Assembly (NCBI GenBank): GCA_044506885.1
Contig: JBIQKC010000013.1
Span: 1 to 64,000 of the forward strand
Direction: 5' to 3'
Origin: Croceibacterium_A sp044506885
GTDB lineage: Bacteria > Pseudomonadota > Alphaproteobacteria > Sphingomonadales > Sphingomonadaceae
Length of the DNA: 64,000 nucleotides
The notes under the pieces were generated by a model, which worked only from the letters and a program-made list of their open reading frames with translations, ran no database searches and was not told where the DNA came from. The position numbers and the translations under genes were made by a program. Positions within the stretch are counted from its first letter, which is position 1; the number at the start of each line of letters is the position of its first letter. Of this stretch, positions 26,166-34,634 are shown in pieces.

Positions 26166-27188
26166 ATGGCCGACACAATGCCAGAGACCATGCAGGCCAT
26201 TGAAATACGGGAATTCGGCCCTCCGGAAGCGCTGGTTCCCTGCGTACGTCCCGTGCCGGTCCCCGGCGCGGAAGAAGTGCTCGTGCGGGTCGCCTTCGCC
26301 GGGGTGAACCGGCCCGACGTGCTCCAGCGGCAGGGCCGTTATCCCCCGCCGCCGGGCGCTTCCGACATTCCGGGACTCGAGATTTCGGGCACGGTGGTCG
26401 CGCTCGGCGAAGGAGTCGACGCCGCACACCTCGGCCTGCCGGTCTGCGCGCTCGTTACCGGCGGCGGCTATGCCGAATATGCTTTGGCCAGGGCCGACCT
26501 GTGCCTGCCGGTGCCTGCCGCGCTGCCGATGGCCGAAGCCGCCGCGCTGCCCGAAACGCTGTTCACCGTGTGGCACAACGTGTTCGAACGCGGCTGGGCC
26601 ACGGAGGGCGAAACGCTGCTCGTCCACGGCGGAACCAGCGGCATCGGTACGATGGCGATCAAGCTCGGCAAGCTGTTCGGCCTCACCGTCATCGTCACGT
26701 GCGGCTCGCCCGAGAAGTGCGCCGCCGCGCTGGCGCTCGGCGCGGACCATGCGATCGACTACAAGACAGCCGATTTCGTCGCCGAGGTGCTGGCGCTGAC
26801 CGGTGGCAAGGGCGCGCACTTGTGCCTCGACATGGTCGCGGGCCCGTACACGCAGCGCAATCTCGATTGCCTCGCGGATGACGGGCGGCTGGTCACCATC
26901 GCCGTGCTCGGCGGCGCCATGGCCGAAGTGAACATGGCGAAGCTGATGGTGCGTCGGCAGACGATGACCGGCTCGACCATGCGCGCGCGTGCGAACAGCT
27001 TCAAGGCGCTGCTGGCGGAAGAGATCGCCCGCACCGTCTGGCCGTCGGTGGCCGAAGGGGCCTTGCGCCCGGCGATGGACCGCATCTATCCCCTTGCGCA
27101 GGCCGCCGCAGCGCATGCGCGGATGGAGGCGGGCGAACACATCGGCAAGATCGTGCTGGCGACCGCCGCTGGAGAGGAGACCACATGA
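26166..27188 (+). CDS. NAD(P)H quinone oxidoreductase (zinc-independent MDR, PIG3-like)
   Basis: A 340-residue medium-chain dehydrogenase. It has VRVAFAGVNRPDVLQRQGRY in the catalytic domain, the Rossmann motif LLVHGGTSGIGTMAIKLG and the C-terminal HARMEAGEHIGKIVL, all typical of the TP53I3/PIG3-like quinone oxidoreductase branch. Zinc ligands are absent. It would reduce quinones with NADPH. Start choices are ATGs at 26166, 26178 and 26190; the first follows a GGGGAAGG run. Its stop overlaps the next gene by four bases. Confidence 0.9.
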   Translation: MADTMPETMQAIEIREFGPPEALVPCVRPVPVPGAEEVLVRVAFAGVNRPDVLQRQGRYPPPPGASDIPGLEISGTVVALGEGVDAAHLGLPVCALVTGGGYAEYALARADLCLPVPAALPMAEAAALPETLFTVWHNVFERGWATEGETLLVHGGTSGIGTMAIKLGKLFGLTVIVTCGSPEKCAAALALGADHAIDYKTADFVAEVLALTGGKGAHLCLDMVAGPYTQRNLDCLADDGRLVTIAVLGGAMAEVNMAKLMVRRQTMTGSTMRARANSFKALLAEEIARTVWPSVAEGALRPAMDRIYPLAQAAAAHARMEAGEHIGKIVLATAAGEETT

Positions 27189-28078
27189 ACTCGCGCCCGC
27201 CCCAGCGGCTGTCCCGCGCCCAGCTCTACGCCCACGCCGACGCCTATCTCGCCGCGCTGGCGAAGAAGGATCCCTCGCGCCTGCCGTGGGCGGAAACGGT
27301 GCTGTTCACCGAGAACAACGTCCAGCTCACGGTCGGCGACGGCGCATGGGCCACCGTCAGCGCGGTGCGCGGCGGCTACGATCTGAAGGCGGCCGATCCG
27401 GAGACCGGCCAGGTCGCCTGGTTCGGCGTGATCGAGGAGCATGGGCATCCCGCGATCATGGGCCTGCGCCTCGGCATCGCCGGTAACGCCATCGCCGAAG
27501 TCGAAACCATCGTCTGCCGCTCCAGCGAGTTCGGCCCCTTCCCGGTTGTCGAAACCTACGATTCCCCGCCCCGGCCCCGGCTCCTCGCCGATGTCCCCGA
27601 AGCGCGGCGGCGCGAACGCGCGCGGCTGGTCTCGATTGCCGACGGCTATTTCGACACCCTCCAGCTCAACGACGGCACGCTGTTCACCGAATTCACCGAC
27701 GATTGCGACCGCATCGAAAACGGTCTGCAAACCACCAACAACCCGAACATCGAGGGTTACCCGGTCGCCGCGATGGGCTGTGCCGACCAGTTCCGGCTCG
27801 GCCAGTACATCTACGACGACCGCCTGCGCGGCCGCCGTTTCCCGCTGGTGGACGAAGAGAAGGGCATCGTCCTCGCCGCCGGGTTCATCGACCATTGCGG
27901 CAAGGTCGTCGACGTCGCCTGGACCGACGGCAAGACCCGCACCAAATCGGTGTTCCACTTCCCGCACAGCTTCGCGCTGCTGGAAATGTTCAAGATCGAG
28001 GATGGCCGGATTTCCGCGGTCGAGGCGGTGTTCGTCACCGTACCCTACAACATGCCTTCGCCCTGGCCCGGCGGCTGA
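27185..28078 (+). CDS. DUF8021-like protein, possibly two NTF2-like domains
   Basis: A 297-residue protein with two similar halves. Each starts with a helix of the type LYAHADAYLAALAKKDPSRL or SIADGYFDTLQLNDGTLFTE, followed by beta strands. This suggests a duplicated NTF2/SnoaL-like fold and resembles DUF8021 proteins. No signal peptide is present. No catalytic residues can be assigned. Its ATG overlaps the stop of the quinone oxidoreductase gene, so both products are likely made together. Confidence 0.6.
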   Translation: MNSRPPQRLSRAQLYAHADAYLAALAKKDPSRLPWAETVLFTENNVQLTVGDGAWATVSAVRGGYDLKAADPETGQVAWFGVIEEHGHPAIMGLRLGIAGNAIAEVETIVCRSSEFGPFPVVETYDSPPRPRLLADVPEARRRERARLVSIADGYFDTLQLNDGTLFTEFTDDCDRIENGLQTTNNPNIEGYPVAAMGCADQFRLGQYIYDDRLRGRRFPLVDEEKGIVLAAGFIDHCGKVVDVAWTDGKTRTKSVFHFPHSFALLEMFKIEDGRISAVEAVFVTVPYNMPSPWPGG

Positions 28079-28087
28079 GCCGGCCGG

Positions 28088-29308
28088 TCAGCCGGCGAAG
28101 CGCAGCGGATTGACCGGCTCGCCCCCGCGCCGCAGTTCGAGCGTAACTTCCGGCTCGGCCTCTCCGGCAACGCCGATGGGCGCGCCGGCCACGATCTGCT
28201 CACCCACGCGCACATCGGCGCGGGCGAGCCCGGTGACGAGGCTGATCCATTCCCCCGCGTGCTCGATGATGACGATCCGGCCATAGCCGCGATAGGGCCC
28301 GGCAAAGGCCACCCGCCCCGCCGCCGGGGCGACGACTTGCGCGCCGGGGCGCGGGGCAAGCGAAATACCGTTGCTGACCCCGCCGGCGACGCGCGCGCCG
28401 AAGCCGGCCGTCGTGCGCCCCGTGACCGGCAGCAGATAGGGCGAGGGTGGCGGCGTGTCGGCAGATTCCGGCGGCGGCGCGACGAGTGGCGCCGGTTGCG
28501 CATCCTGCGGCCGGGCGGGGCGCGGAAGCGGGCCGGGCAGCGCCGCCAGCCTGTCGCGCAAGGCGGCGGCGCGATCCAGCTCCACAACGAGTCCGTCGAG
28601 ATCGCGCGCCTGCTCGCCCAGCGCCAGCGCCCGCTCGGCCTCGCGCCGCGCGACGTCGATCGCCTCGCTCGACGCCTTGCGCTGGCGATTCTCGATCGTC
28701 GCCAGTTCCTGCCGCCTGTCGCGCAGGCCCTGCTCTTCCACGCGCAGCCCCTCGACCGCCGCCTGCGTTTCGCCGCGCAAGCTCTCGCTGCGCGCAATCA
28801 GGCCGCGCAGCCCGCTCGTCTGCTCGCGCACATGGGGCAGCGCGGTATCGAGCACCGCGCGGACATAGACCACGTCCTTGACCGAGCCGGGCCGCGCCAG
28901 CGACAACGCCACCGGGCGGCGCGAGAACTGTTGCAGCGCCGCGGTCAGGCGCACCAGCGGCTGCTGTTCGGCTCCCAGTTGCACCAGCAGCAGCGCCCGT
29001 TCGCGCGAGACCAGCGTCAGCCGCGCTTCGGCGGCGGCGATGCCCGCCTCGGCCTGCTGGACCCGCGCCGCCAGCGCCGCCGCCTCGCGCGCCGCCCGGT
29101 CGGCGGCATCGCTCGCGCTTGCCGCCTCGCGCTCCAGTCGCTCACTGCGCGTTTCCGCCGCGCGCTGTTCGGCCAGCGCCCGGCGCAAGGCCGCGCGCGT
29201 TTCGGTCGGCCGGTCGAAGCCGTCCTCGCGCGGCGCGTCGCCCCCCGCCGCCAGCAGCATCGCCGGCAGCAGGGCCGCGGGCAGGATCAGGGCGAGAAGA
29301 GGCCGCAC
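28088..29308 (-). CDS. envC: Murein hydrolase activator EnvC-like protein
   Basis: A 406-residue periplasmic protein: signal peptide (LLALILPAALLPAMLLAAGG), long coiled coil (about residues 40-255), Pro-rich linker and C-terminal LytM/M23 domain from about 290 (TAGFGARVAGGVSNGI, GYGRIVIIEHAGEW). The zinc ligands of active LytM enzymes are missing (SNGISLAPRPG in place of HxGxD; ELRRG in place of HxH), as in EnvC, which activates amidases rather than cutting peptidoglycan. It follows rlmH by six bases. Confidence 0.9.
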   Translation of the reverse strand: MRPLLALILPAALLPAMLLAAGGDAPREDGFDRPTETRAALRRALAEQRAAETRSERLEREAASASDAADRAAREAAALAARVQQAEAGIAAAEARLTLVSRERALLLVQLGAEQQPLVRLTAALQQFSRRPVALSLARPGSVKDVVYVRAVLDTALPHVREQTSGLRGLIARSESLRGETQAAVEGLRVEEQGLRDRRQELATIENRQRKASSEAIDVARREAERALALGEQARDLDGLVVELDRAAALRDRLAALPGPLPRPARPQDAQPAPLVAPPPESADTPPPSPYLLPVTGRTTAGFGARVAGGVSNGISLAPRPGAQVVAPAAGRVAFAGPYRGYGRIVIIEHAGEWISLVTGLARADVRVGEQIVAGAPIGVAGEAEPEVTLELRRGGEPVNPLRFAG

Positions 29309-29314
29309 GCGCCG

Positions 29315-29737
29315 CTATCCCGCCCGGTGATAGGGGTGACCGGCAAGGATGCTGGTGGCGCGGAACAGCTGTTCCAGCAGCATCGCGCGGGCCAGCAGGT
29401 GCGGCCAGGTGGCGCGCCCGAAGGCCAGCAGCAGATCGGCATCCGCGCGTTCCGCCGCGTCGTGGCCGTCGGCCGCGCCGATCAGGAAGCGGGCCTCGCG
29501 TACCCCGTCGTCGCGCCAGCCGCGCAGCGCTTCGGCGAAGTCCGCCGAGCCCATGTCGCGCCCGCGTTCGTCGAGCAGCACCGTGCGGCACGTCCCCACA
29601 GGGTCGGGAATGCGGCCGCCGCTGTCGGGCAGTTCGGTCAGCCGCAGCGGCCAGGCGATCCGCTTCGCATAGCGCGCGACCAGCTCGGCTTCGGGCGAAC
29701 GGCCGATCTTCCCGCGAGCGATCACGTGCAGCAGCAT
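29315..29737 (-). CDS. rlmH: 23S rRNA (pseudouridine1915-N3)-methyltransferase RlmH
   Basis: A 140-residue SPOUT methyltransferase. The start MLLHVIARGKIGRSPEAELV and the knot region FLIGAADGHDAAERADADLL (usually FxIGGxxG), with C-terminal EQLFRATSILAGHPYHR, are diagnostic. It methylates helix 69 of 23S rRNA in the 70S ribosome. The ATG at 29737 is chosen by family alignment over one 18 bases upstream. It belongs to nadD-rsfS-rlmH-envC, with a hairpin between rsfS and rlmH. Confidence 0.95.
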   Translation of the reverse strand: MLLHVIARGKIGRSPEAELVARYAKRIAWPLRLTELPDSGGRIPDPVGTCRTVLLDERGRDMGSADFAEALRGWRDDGVREARFLIGAADGHDAAERADADLLLAFGRATWPHLLARAMLLEQLFRATSILAGHPYHRAG

Positions 29738-29758
29738 GGCGCTGCTATACAGCATTGC

Positions 29759-29782
29759 GAGTCCCTGCGAAGGCAGGGACTC
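29759..29782. repeat. Hairpin GAGTCCCTGC-GAAG-GCAGGGACTC between rsfS and rlmH
   Basis: A perfect 10-base stem closed by a GAAG loop, in the short gap between the rsfS stop (29792) and the rlmH start (29737). Similar GCGAAG-loop palindromes are a common intergenic repeat type in sphingomonads (recalled). It is a different family from the CTCCCGC palindromes. It may modulate readthrough or mRNA decay within the operon. Confidence 0.7.
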
Positions 29783-29791
29783 CCGTGCGCC

Positions 29792-30154
29792 TCAGGCGCG
29801 CCCGGCGGCCGGAACGTCTTCGCCGAAGCCCCACATCCGTTCGAGGTTGTAGAAGCTGCGCACTTCCGGCCGGAACAGGTGGACCACCACATCGCCGGCG
29901 TCGATCAGCACCCAGTCGGCGGCGGGGAGCCCTTCGATGCGCGGGCTGCCGCGCCCTTCCTTCTTCAGCCGCTCGGCCAGCTTGGTGGCGATCGCCGCCA
30001 CTTGCCGCGTCGAGCGGCCGGAGGCGATCACCATGTGGTCGGCGATGCTCGACTTGCCTTCGAGCGGGATCGCAACGACCTCCTGCGCCTGGTCCTCGTC
30101 GAGCTGGTGGAGGACCAGTGCAAGGAGGGCGTCGGATCGGTCGGCTGTCGGCAT
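29792..30154 (-). CDS. rsfS: Ribosomal silencing factor RsfS
   Basis: A 120-residue RsfS/Iojap protein: LVLHQLDEDQAQEVVAIPLE, GKSSIADHMVIASGRSTRQV and DWVLIDAGDVVVHLFRPEVR. It binds uL14 on the 50S subunit and blocks subunit joining in starvation. The ATG at 30154 gives the usual length. An in-frame ATG at 30229 would add 25 residues and has GGAG upstream, so the longer form remains possible. It lies after nadD and before rlmH. Confidence 0.93.
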   Translation of the reverse strand: MPTADRSDALLALVLHQLDEDQAQEVVAIPLEGKSSIADHMVIASGRSTRQVAAIATKLAERLKKEGRGSPRIEGLPAADWVLIDAGDVVVHLFRPEVRSFYNLERMWGFGEDVPAAGRA

Positions 30155-30292
30155 GTCAGTGACGGAAACGATGGTCGAACGGCCGGAAGGTTCCGGCGAG
30201 GCTTTCGCCCCAATACTGTCGGGGGTCATCGCAGCTGGTCATGCTCCTGGACTGGCGAACGGACGAAAGGGCTGGCGCGGGCGCGCGACGGC

Positions 30293-30958
30293 TCATGCGC
30301 CGGGCCTGCCTGCCGTGTCGTGAATGAGGGAATGCGTCACCCCGTCCCTGACAGGAGCGCCGCCGAAACGGCTGGCCCAATCGGGATCCGCGCGGCGAAT
30401 TGCAGTAGCCGAGCGCGGATCGGGGTCGAAACGCAGTTCAATCAGCGCGGGAGCGCTCCATTCGTCCCGGTTCCGAAATCCGGCGGCGGTGAACCGGTAG
30501 CGCCGCAGCCAGGCCATCGCGGGGCTCGCGAGAGCGCGGCCATCATATCCGGGCCGGGCGACGACCGCAATCGGCATTTCCCGCGCGATCGCGCGCCAGT
30601 CCTTCCACCGGTGGAGCTGGGCGAGATTGTCCGCGCCCATCAGCCACACGAACCGCCGGCGCGGAAAGCGGCGCTTGAGTGCGCGCAGGGTGTCGATGGT
30701 GAAGCGCGTGCCCAGTTCGCGCTCGATCGCGGTCACGCGGATCGGCGCCCTCCGCGCCGCCGCCCGCGCCGAGTGCACCCGCGCGGCGAGCGGGGCCATT
30801 CCCGCTGCCGGTTTCAGCGGATTGCCCGGCGAAACCAGCCACCAGACCTCGTCCAGCCCCAGCGCTTCCTTCGCCCGCAGCGAAATCGCGCGGTGCCCGC
30901 CATGCGCCGGATTGAAGCTGCCGCCGAGAAGCCCCGTCCGCGCCCCCGCGCCGGTCAT
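30293..30958 (-). CDS. nadD: Nicotinate-nucleotide adenylyltransferase
   Basis: A 221-residue nucleotidyltransferase that makes deamido-NAD from nicotinate mononucleotide and ATP. Motifs are GLLGGSFNPAHGGHRAIS (GGxFxPxHxxH), VWWLVSPGNPLK, RFVWLMGADNLAQLHRWKDW and a C-terminal ISSTAIR-like RSATAIRRAD. It is the first gene of nadD-rsfS-rlmH-envC. Ten bases upstream ends an aldo/keto reductase gene. Confidence 0.95.
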   Translation of the reverse strand: MTGAGARTGLLGGSFNPAHGGHRAISLRAKEALGLDEVWWLVSPGNPLKPAAGMAPLAARVHSARAAARRAPIRVTAIERELGTRFTIDTLRALKRRFPRRRFVWLMGADNLAQLHRWKDWRAIAREMPIAVVARPGYDGRALASPAMAWLRRYRFTAAGFRNRDEWSAPALIELRFDPDPRSATAIRRADPDWASRFGGAPVRDGVTHSLIHDTAGRPGA

Positions 30959-30968
30959 GCGCCGCCCA

Positions 30969-31991
30969 TCACGATTGGGACCGTTCGCGATAGGCGCCCT
31001 GTCGTTCGAGCATCCAGCCGGGATATTCGCTCGGCAACCGGCTCGCTTCGCCGAGCCTTTCCAGATCGTCCGCCGTCAGCTCGACATCGACCGCGCCGAG
31101 GTTGTCGGCAAGCTGTTCCGGCCGCTTGGCGCCGACGATCACGGTCGTCACCGCCGGCTGCCCGAGCAGCCAGGCAAGCGCCACCTGGGCCACGGTGCAT
31201 CCGCGCGCCCGCGCAATATCGCGCATCGCGTCGAGCGCCCCGTAGCCCCGCTCCTCGTCGACCGGCGGAAAGTCGAACGACGCCCGGCGGCCCTCCGCCT
31301 GCCCCTCGCGCGTGTACTTGCCCGACAGGAAGCCCCCTGCGAGCGGGCTCCACACCATCAGCCCGAGCTTTTCGGAACTCACCAGCGGTACAAGCTCACG
31401 CTCGATGTCGCGCCCGGCCAGCGAATAGTACGCCTGGAGCGAGACGAACGGTTCCAGCCCTTCGTGGCGCGAAATGCCGAGCGCCTTCATGATCTGCCAC
31501 GCGGCCCAGTTCGACACGCCGATATAGCGCGCCCGGCCCGACCCGACGATCTCGTCCAGCGCGCGCAGCGTCCGTTCGATCGGCGTCGCCGGATCCCAGC
31601 CGTGGATCTGGTACAGGTCGACATGGTCGAGGCCGAGCCGTTCCAGGCTGGCGTCGATCTGGTGCAGCAGGTGATAGCGCGAGGCCCCCCGGTCGTTGAC
31701 GCCTTCACCCATCGGCCCCATCGCCTTGGTCGCGATCACCACGTCCGACCGCTTCACGCCCAGATCCTTCAAGGCCCGCCCGGTCATCTGCTCCGAGATG
31801 CCGTTCGAATAGACGTTGGCGGTGTCGATGAAATTGACCCCGGCGTCGAGCGCCGCCTTGACCAGCGCCGTCGCGCCGTCCTGCTCCACGTCGGCGATGG
31901 CGGTCCACATGCCCGCACCGCCGAAGGTCATGGTCCCCAGGCACAGTTCGGAAACGAACATGCCGGTATCGCCGAGAAGGTTGTAACGCAT
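30969..31991 (-). CDS. Aldo/keto reductase (copy 1 of a tandem pair)
   Basis: A 340-residue NADPH-dependent TIM-barrel reductase of the AKR11/12-like type. Seen are NFIDTANVYSNGISE with catalytic Asp and Tyr, HVDLYQIHGWDPATP with the His, and the cofactor tail VALAWLLGQPAVTTVIVGAK, then RPEQLADNLGAVD. The substrate is unknown. It is clearly paralogous to the next gene (shared start MRYN.LG.TG, shared ISNWAAWQI-like VSNWAAWQI), showing tandem duplication. Confidence 0.92.
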   Translation of the reverse strand: MRYNLLGDTGMFVSELCLGTMTFGGAGMWTAIADVEQDGATALVKAALDAGVNFIDTANVYSNGISEQMTGRALKDLGVKRSDVVIATKAMGPMGEGVNDRGASRYHLLHQIDASLERLGLDHVDLYQIHGWDPATPIERTLRALDEIVGSGRARYIGVSNWAAWQIMKALGISRHEGLEPFVSLQAYYSLAGRDIERELVPLVSSEKLGLMVWSPLAGGFLSGKYTREGQAEGRRASFDFPPVDEERGYGALDAMRDIARARGCTVAQVALAWLLGQPAVTTVIVGAKRPEQLADNLGAVDVELTADDLERLGEASRLPSEYPGWMLERQGAYRERSQS

Positions 31992-32028
31992 CCTGAAAAT
32001 CCTCGATCGAAAGAAACGCCGCGCCGGA

Positions 32029-33081
32029 TCAGGCTTTCGCCCGCCGGGGAGAAACGCGGAAGCCGTGGCGATGGTCCTGCGCGGCGATCGCCCAGGCCGG
32101 GTATTCGGGTTCGAGCGCGCCGATCGGCTCCAGCTCGGCCAGTTCCTCGCTCGTCAACTCGATTTCGCTCGCCGCGAGGTTCTGTTCGAGCTGTTCGGGC
32201 CGCCTGGCCCCGACGATCACGCTCGACACCACCGGCCGGTGCAGCAGCCAGGCGAGCGCGACGGCCGCCACCGAAACACCGCGCCGCTCGGCCATCGGCC
32301 GCATCGCATCGACCGCGGCGAACGCGCGGTCCTTGTCCACGCGGGGAAAGTCGAGCGTCGCCCGCCGTCCCTCGCCGCTGGCCGCGCCCCCGGCATCGCG
32401 CGCATATTTGCCCGACAGCAGCCCGCCCGCCAGCGGGCTCCACACCATCAGCCCGAGCCCTTCGCTTTCCAGCATCGGAACCAGCTCGCGCTCCAGGTCG
32501 CGGCCCGAGACCGCATAGAACGCCTGCAACGAGACGAACTTGTCCCACCCGCGCCGCTCCGCGGTGCCGAGCGCCCTGGCGATCTGCCACGCGGCCCAGT
32601 TCGACACCCCGACATAGCGCGCCCGGCCCGAACGCACGATGTCCTCCAGCGCGCGCAGCCCTTCCTCCATCGGCGCGTGCGGGTCCCAGCCGTGGATCTG
32701 GTACAGGTCCACATGGTCGAGACCCAGCCGCGCGAGGCTGGCGTCGATCTGGTGCAGCAGGTGATAGCGCGAATAGCCCGAATCGTTCGGCCCCGCGCCC
32801 ATCGGCCCCATGCCCTTGGTGGCGATCACCACCCGGTCGCGCGCCACGCCGAGCGCGCGCAGAGCTTCTCCCAGAAACTCCTCCGACTGCCCCTCGCTGT
32901 AGACGTTCGCCGTGTCGATGAAGTTGATCCCGCCATCGAGCGCCTGCCGCACCAGCGCGGTCGAGCCTTGCTGGTCGAGATCGTGAGTGAAGAACCCGCC
33001 GGGCTTGTTGCCGAAGGTCATCGCCCCCAGACAAAGTTCGGATACGACGAGGCCGGTCTGGCCGAGGCGATTGTAGCGCAT
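32029..33081 (-). CDS. Aldo/keto reductase (copy 2 of a tandem pair)
   Basis: A 350-residue paralogue of the neighbouring reductase, with NFIDTANVYSEGQSEEFLGE, HVDLYQIHGWDPHAPMEEGL and VALAWLLHRPVVSSVIVGAR. The C-terminal 15 residues (QDHRHGFRVSPRRAKA) are basic and unlike copy 1. The gap of 37 bases suggests one operon of two genes. It sits between proA and nadD, which are neighbours in many relatives. Confidence 0.92.
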   Translation of the reverse strand: MRYNRLGQTGLVVSELCLGAMTFGNKPGGFFTHDLDQQGSTALVRQALDGGINFIDTANVYSEGQSEEFLGEALRALGVARDRVVIATKGMGPMGAGPNDSGYSRYHLLHQIDASLARLGLDHVDLYQIHGWDPHAPMEEGLRALEDIVRSGRARYVGVSNWAAWQIARALGTAERRGWDKFVSLQAFYAVSGRDLERELVPMLESEGLGLMVWSPLAGGLLSGKYARDAGGAASGEGRRATLDFPRVDKDRAFAAVDAMRPMAERRGVSVAAVALAWLLHRPVVSSVIVGARRPEQLEQNLAASEIELTSEELAELEPIGALEPEYPAWAIAAQDHRHGFRVSPRRAKA

Positions 33082-33127
33082 GCGGTTCTCCCGATGCGCC
33101 CGCTCTAGGCGGACAGCGGCCCCCGCT

Positions 33128-34402
33128 TCAAGGCCGCGCTTCCCCGTGGCCGCGCACCTGCCACTTGTAGGTCGTCAGCCCCTCCAGCGCGACCGGGCCG
33201 CGCGCGTGCAGGCGGCCGGTGGCGATGCCAATCTCCGCGCCCAGCCCGAACTCGCCGCCGTCGGCGAACTGGGTGCTGGCGTTGACCATCACGATCGCGC
33301 TGTCCACTTCGGCCAGGAACCGCTCGCCGGCTGCATGGTCCGCAGTCACGATCGCATCGGTATGGCCGGAGGAATGGCGCGCGACATGCGCAAGCGCGGC
33401 GTCGAGCCCGTCGACCACCGCCACCGACAGCACCGCGTCGAGATATTCGGTGTCCCAGTCGTTGGCGCTGGCGCGGCCGATGCGCGGATCGAGCGCCTGC
33501 GCCCGCGCGTCGCCGCGCAGCTCGCAGCCGGCCTCCAGCAGCGCTTGCACGACTTCGACACACCCCGGAAACGCCGCGTCGAGCAGCAGGGTCTCCATCG
33601 CCCCGCAGATGCCGGTGCGGCGCATCTTGGCGTTGAGCGCCAGCTCGATCGCCATCTCGCGCTCGGCGGCGGCATGGATGTACGTGTGGCAGATGCCGTC
33701 GAGGTGCGCGAGCACCGGCACGCGGGCATCGTTCTGCACCCGCGCCACCAGCCCCTTGCCCCCGCGCGGAATGATCATGTCGATCAGCCCGGCCGCGCGC
33801 AGCATCGCCGATACGGCGTCGCGGTCCTGCGTCGGCATCAGTTGCACGGCATCGGCGGGCGCGCCGGCGCTTTCCAGCCCTTCGGCCAACGCGGCGAGAA
33901 TGGCGCGGTTGGAATGGACCGCCTCGCTCCCTCCGCGCAGCAGCACGGCATTGCCGCTGCGCAGGCACAGCGCGGCGGCGTCGGCGGTCACGTTGGGGCG
34001 GCTTTCGTAGATGATGCCGATCAGCCCGATCGGAATCCGCACCCGCGACAGCTCCAGTCCGCTCGGCGCGGTGCTGCGATCGATCACCTGACCCACCGGA
34101 TCGGGCAGCGCTGCCACCGCATCGACCGCGTCGGCCACGCCGGCCAGCCGCTTCTCGTCGAGTTTCAGCCGGTCGAGCATCGCGCCGCTCAGTCCGTTCG
34201 CTTCCCCCGCCGCGATGTCCCTCGCGTTGGCGGCGAGAATCTCCGGCACATGCCCGCGCAGCACGGCGGCGGCGGACCGCAGCGCCGCGGCCTTCGCGGC
34301 ATCGTCCATGCGCGCGAGAACGCGCTGCGCCGCGCGGCCAGCGCGGGCGAGGCCGGCGACAAGCTGTTCGTGATCCGGCGTGGCGTGGGGCTGGGTCGGC
34401 AT
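33128..34402 (-). CDS. proA: Gamma-glutamyl phosphate reductase
   Basis: A 424-residue aldehyde dehydrogenase-fold enzyme that reduces gamma-glutamyl phosphate to the semialdehyde in proline synthesis. Seen are PIGLIGIIYESRPNVTADAA, ALCLRSGNAVLLRGGSEA, the catalytic Cys in KMRRTGICGAMETLL, and QFADGGEFGLGAEIGIATG. proB is not adjacent. It diverges from the LytM peptidase gene with a 232-base gap containing no other evident gene. Confidence 0.96.
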   Translation of the reverse strand: MPTQPHATPDHEQLVAGLARAGRAAQRVLARMDDAAKAAALRSAAAVLRGHVPEILAANARDIAAGEANGLSGAMLDRLKLDEKRLAGVADAVDAVAALPDPVGQVIDRSTAPSGLELSRVRIPIGLIGIIYESRPNVTADAAALCLRSGNAVLLRGGSEAVHSNRAILAALAEGLESAGAPADAVQLMPTQDRDAVSAMLRAAGLIDMIIPRGGKGLVARVQNDARVPVLAHLDGICHTYIHAAAEREMAIELALNAKMRRTGICGAMETLLLDAAFPGCVEVVQALLEAGCELRGDARAQALDPRIGRASANDWDTEYLDAVLSVAVVDGLDAALAHVARHSSGHTDAIVTADHAAGERFLAEVDSAIVMVNASTQFADGGEFGLGAEIGIATGRLHARGPVALEGLTTYKWQVRGHGEARP

Positions 34403-34634
34403 GCGGGTCCAATATCACCGCCGCCCGCCCCTGTCAGTTCCATTTCCCGCGCCCGATTCGGCCCCGCGAACGGCGCCCGGTTCCCGCCGCGCAATCGCCC
34501 GGATCGCAAGCACGGCACGGCTCGTCGCGATTCGCGTTCGATTCGCCCCGAAGGTTAATTTTGTGATTCGACTCAGCGCTTTGCCGGGGGCTAGCCCGTC
34601 GCCCGAAAGCTTGGCTGGGACAGACGGGGTCCAC

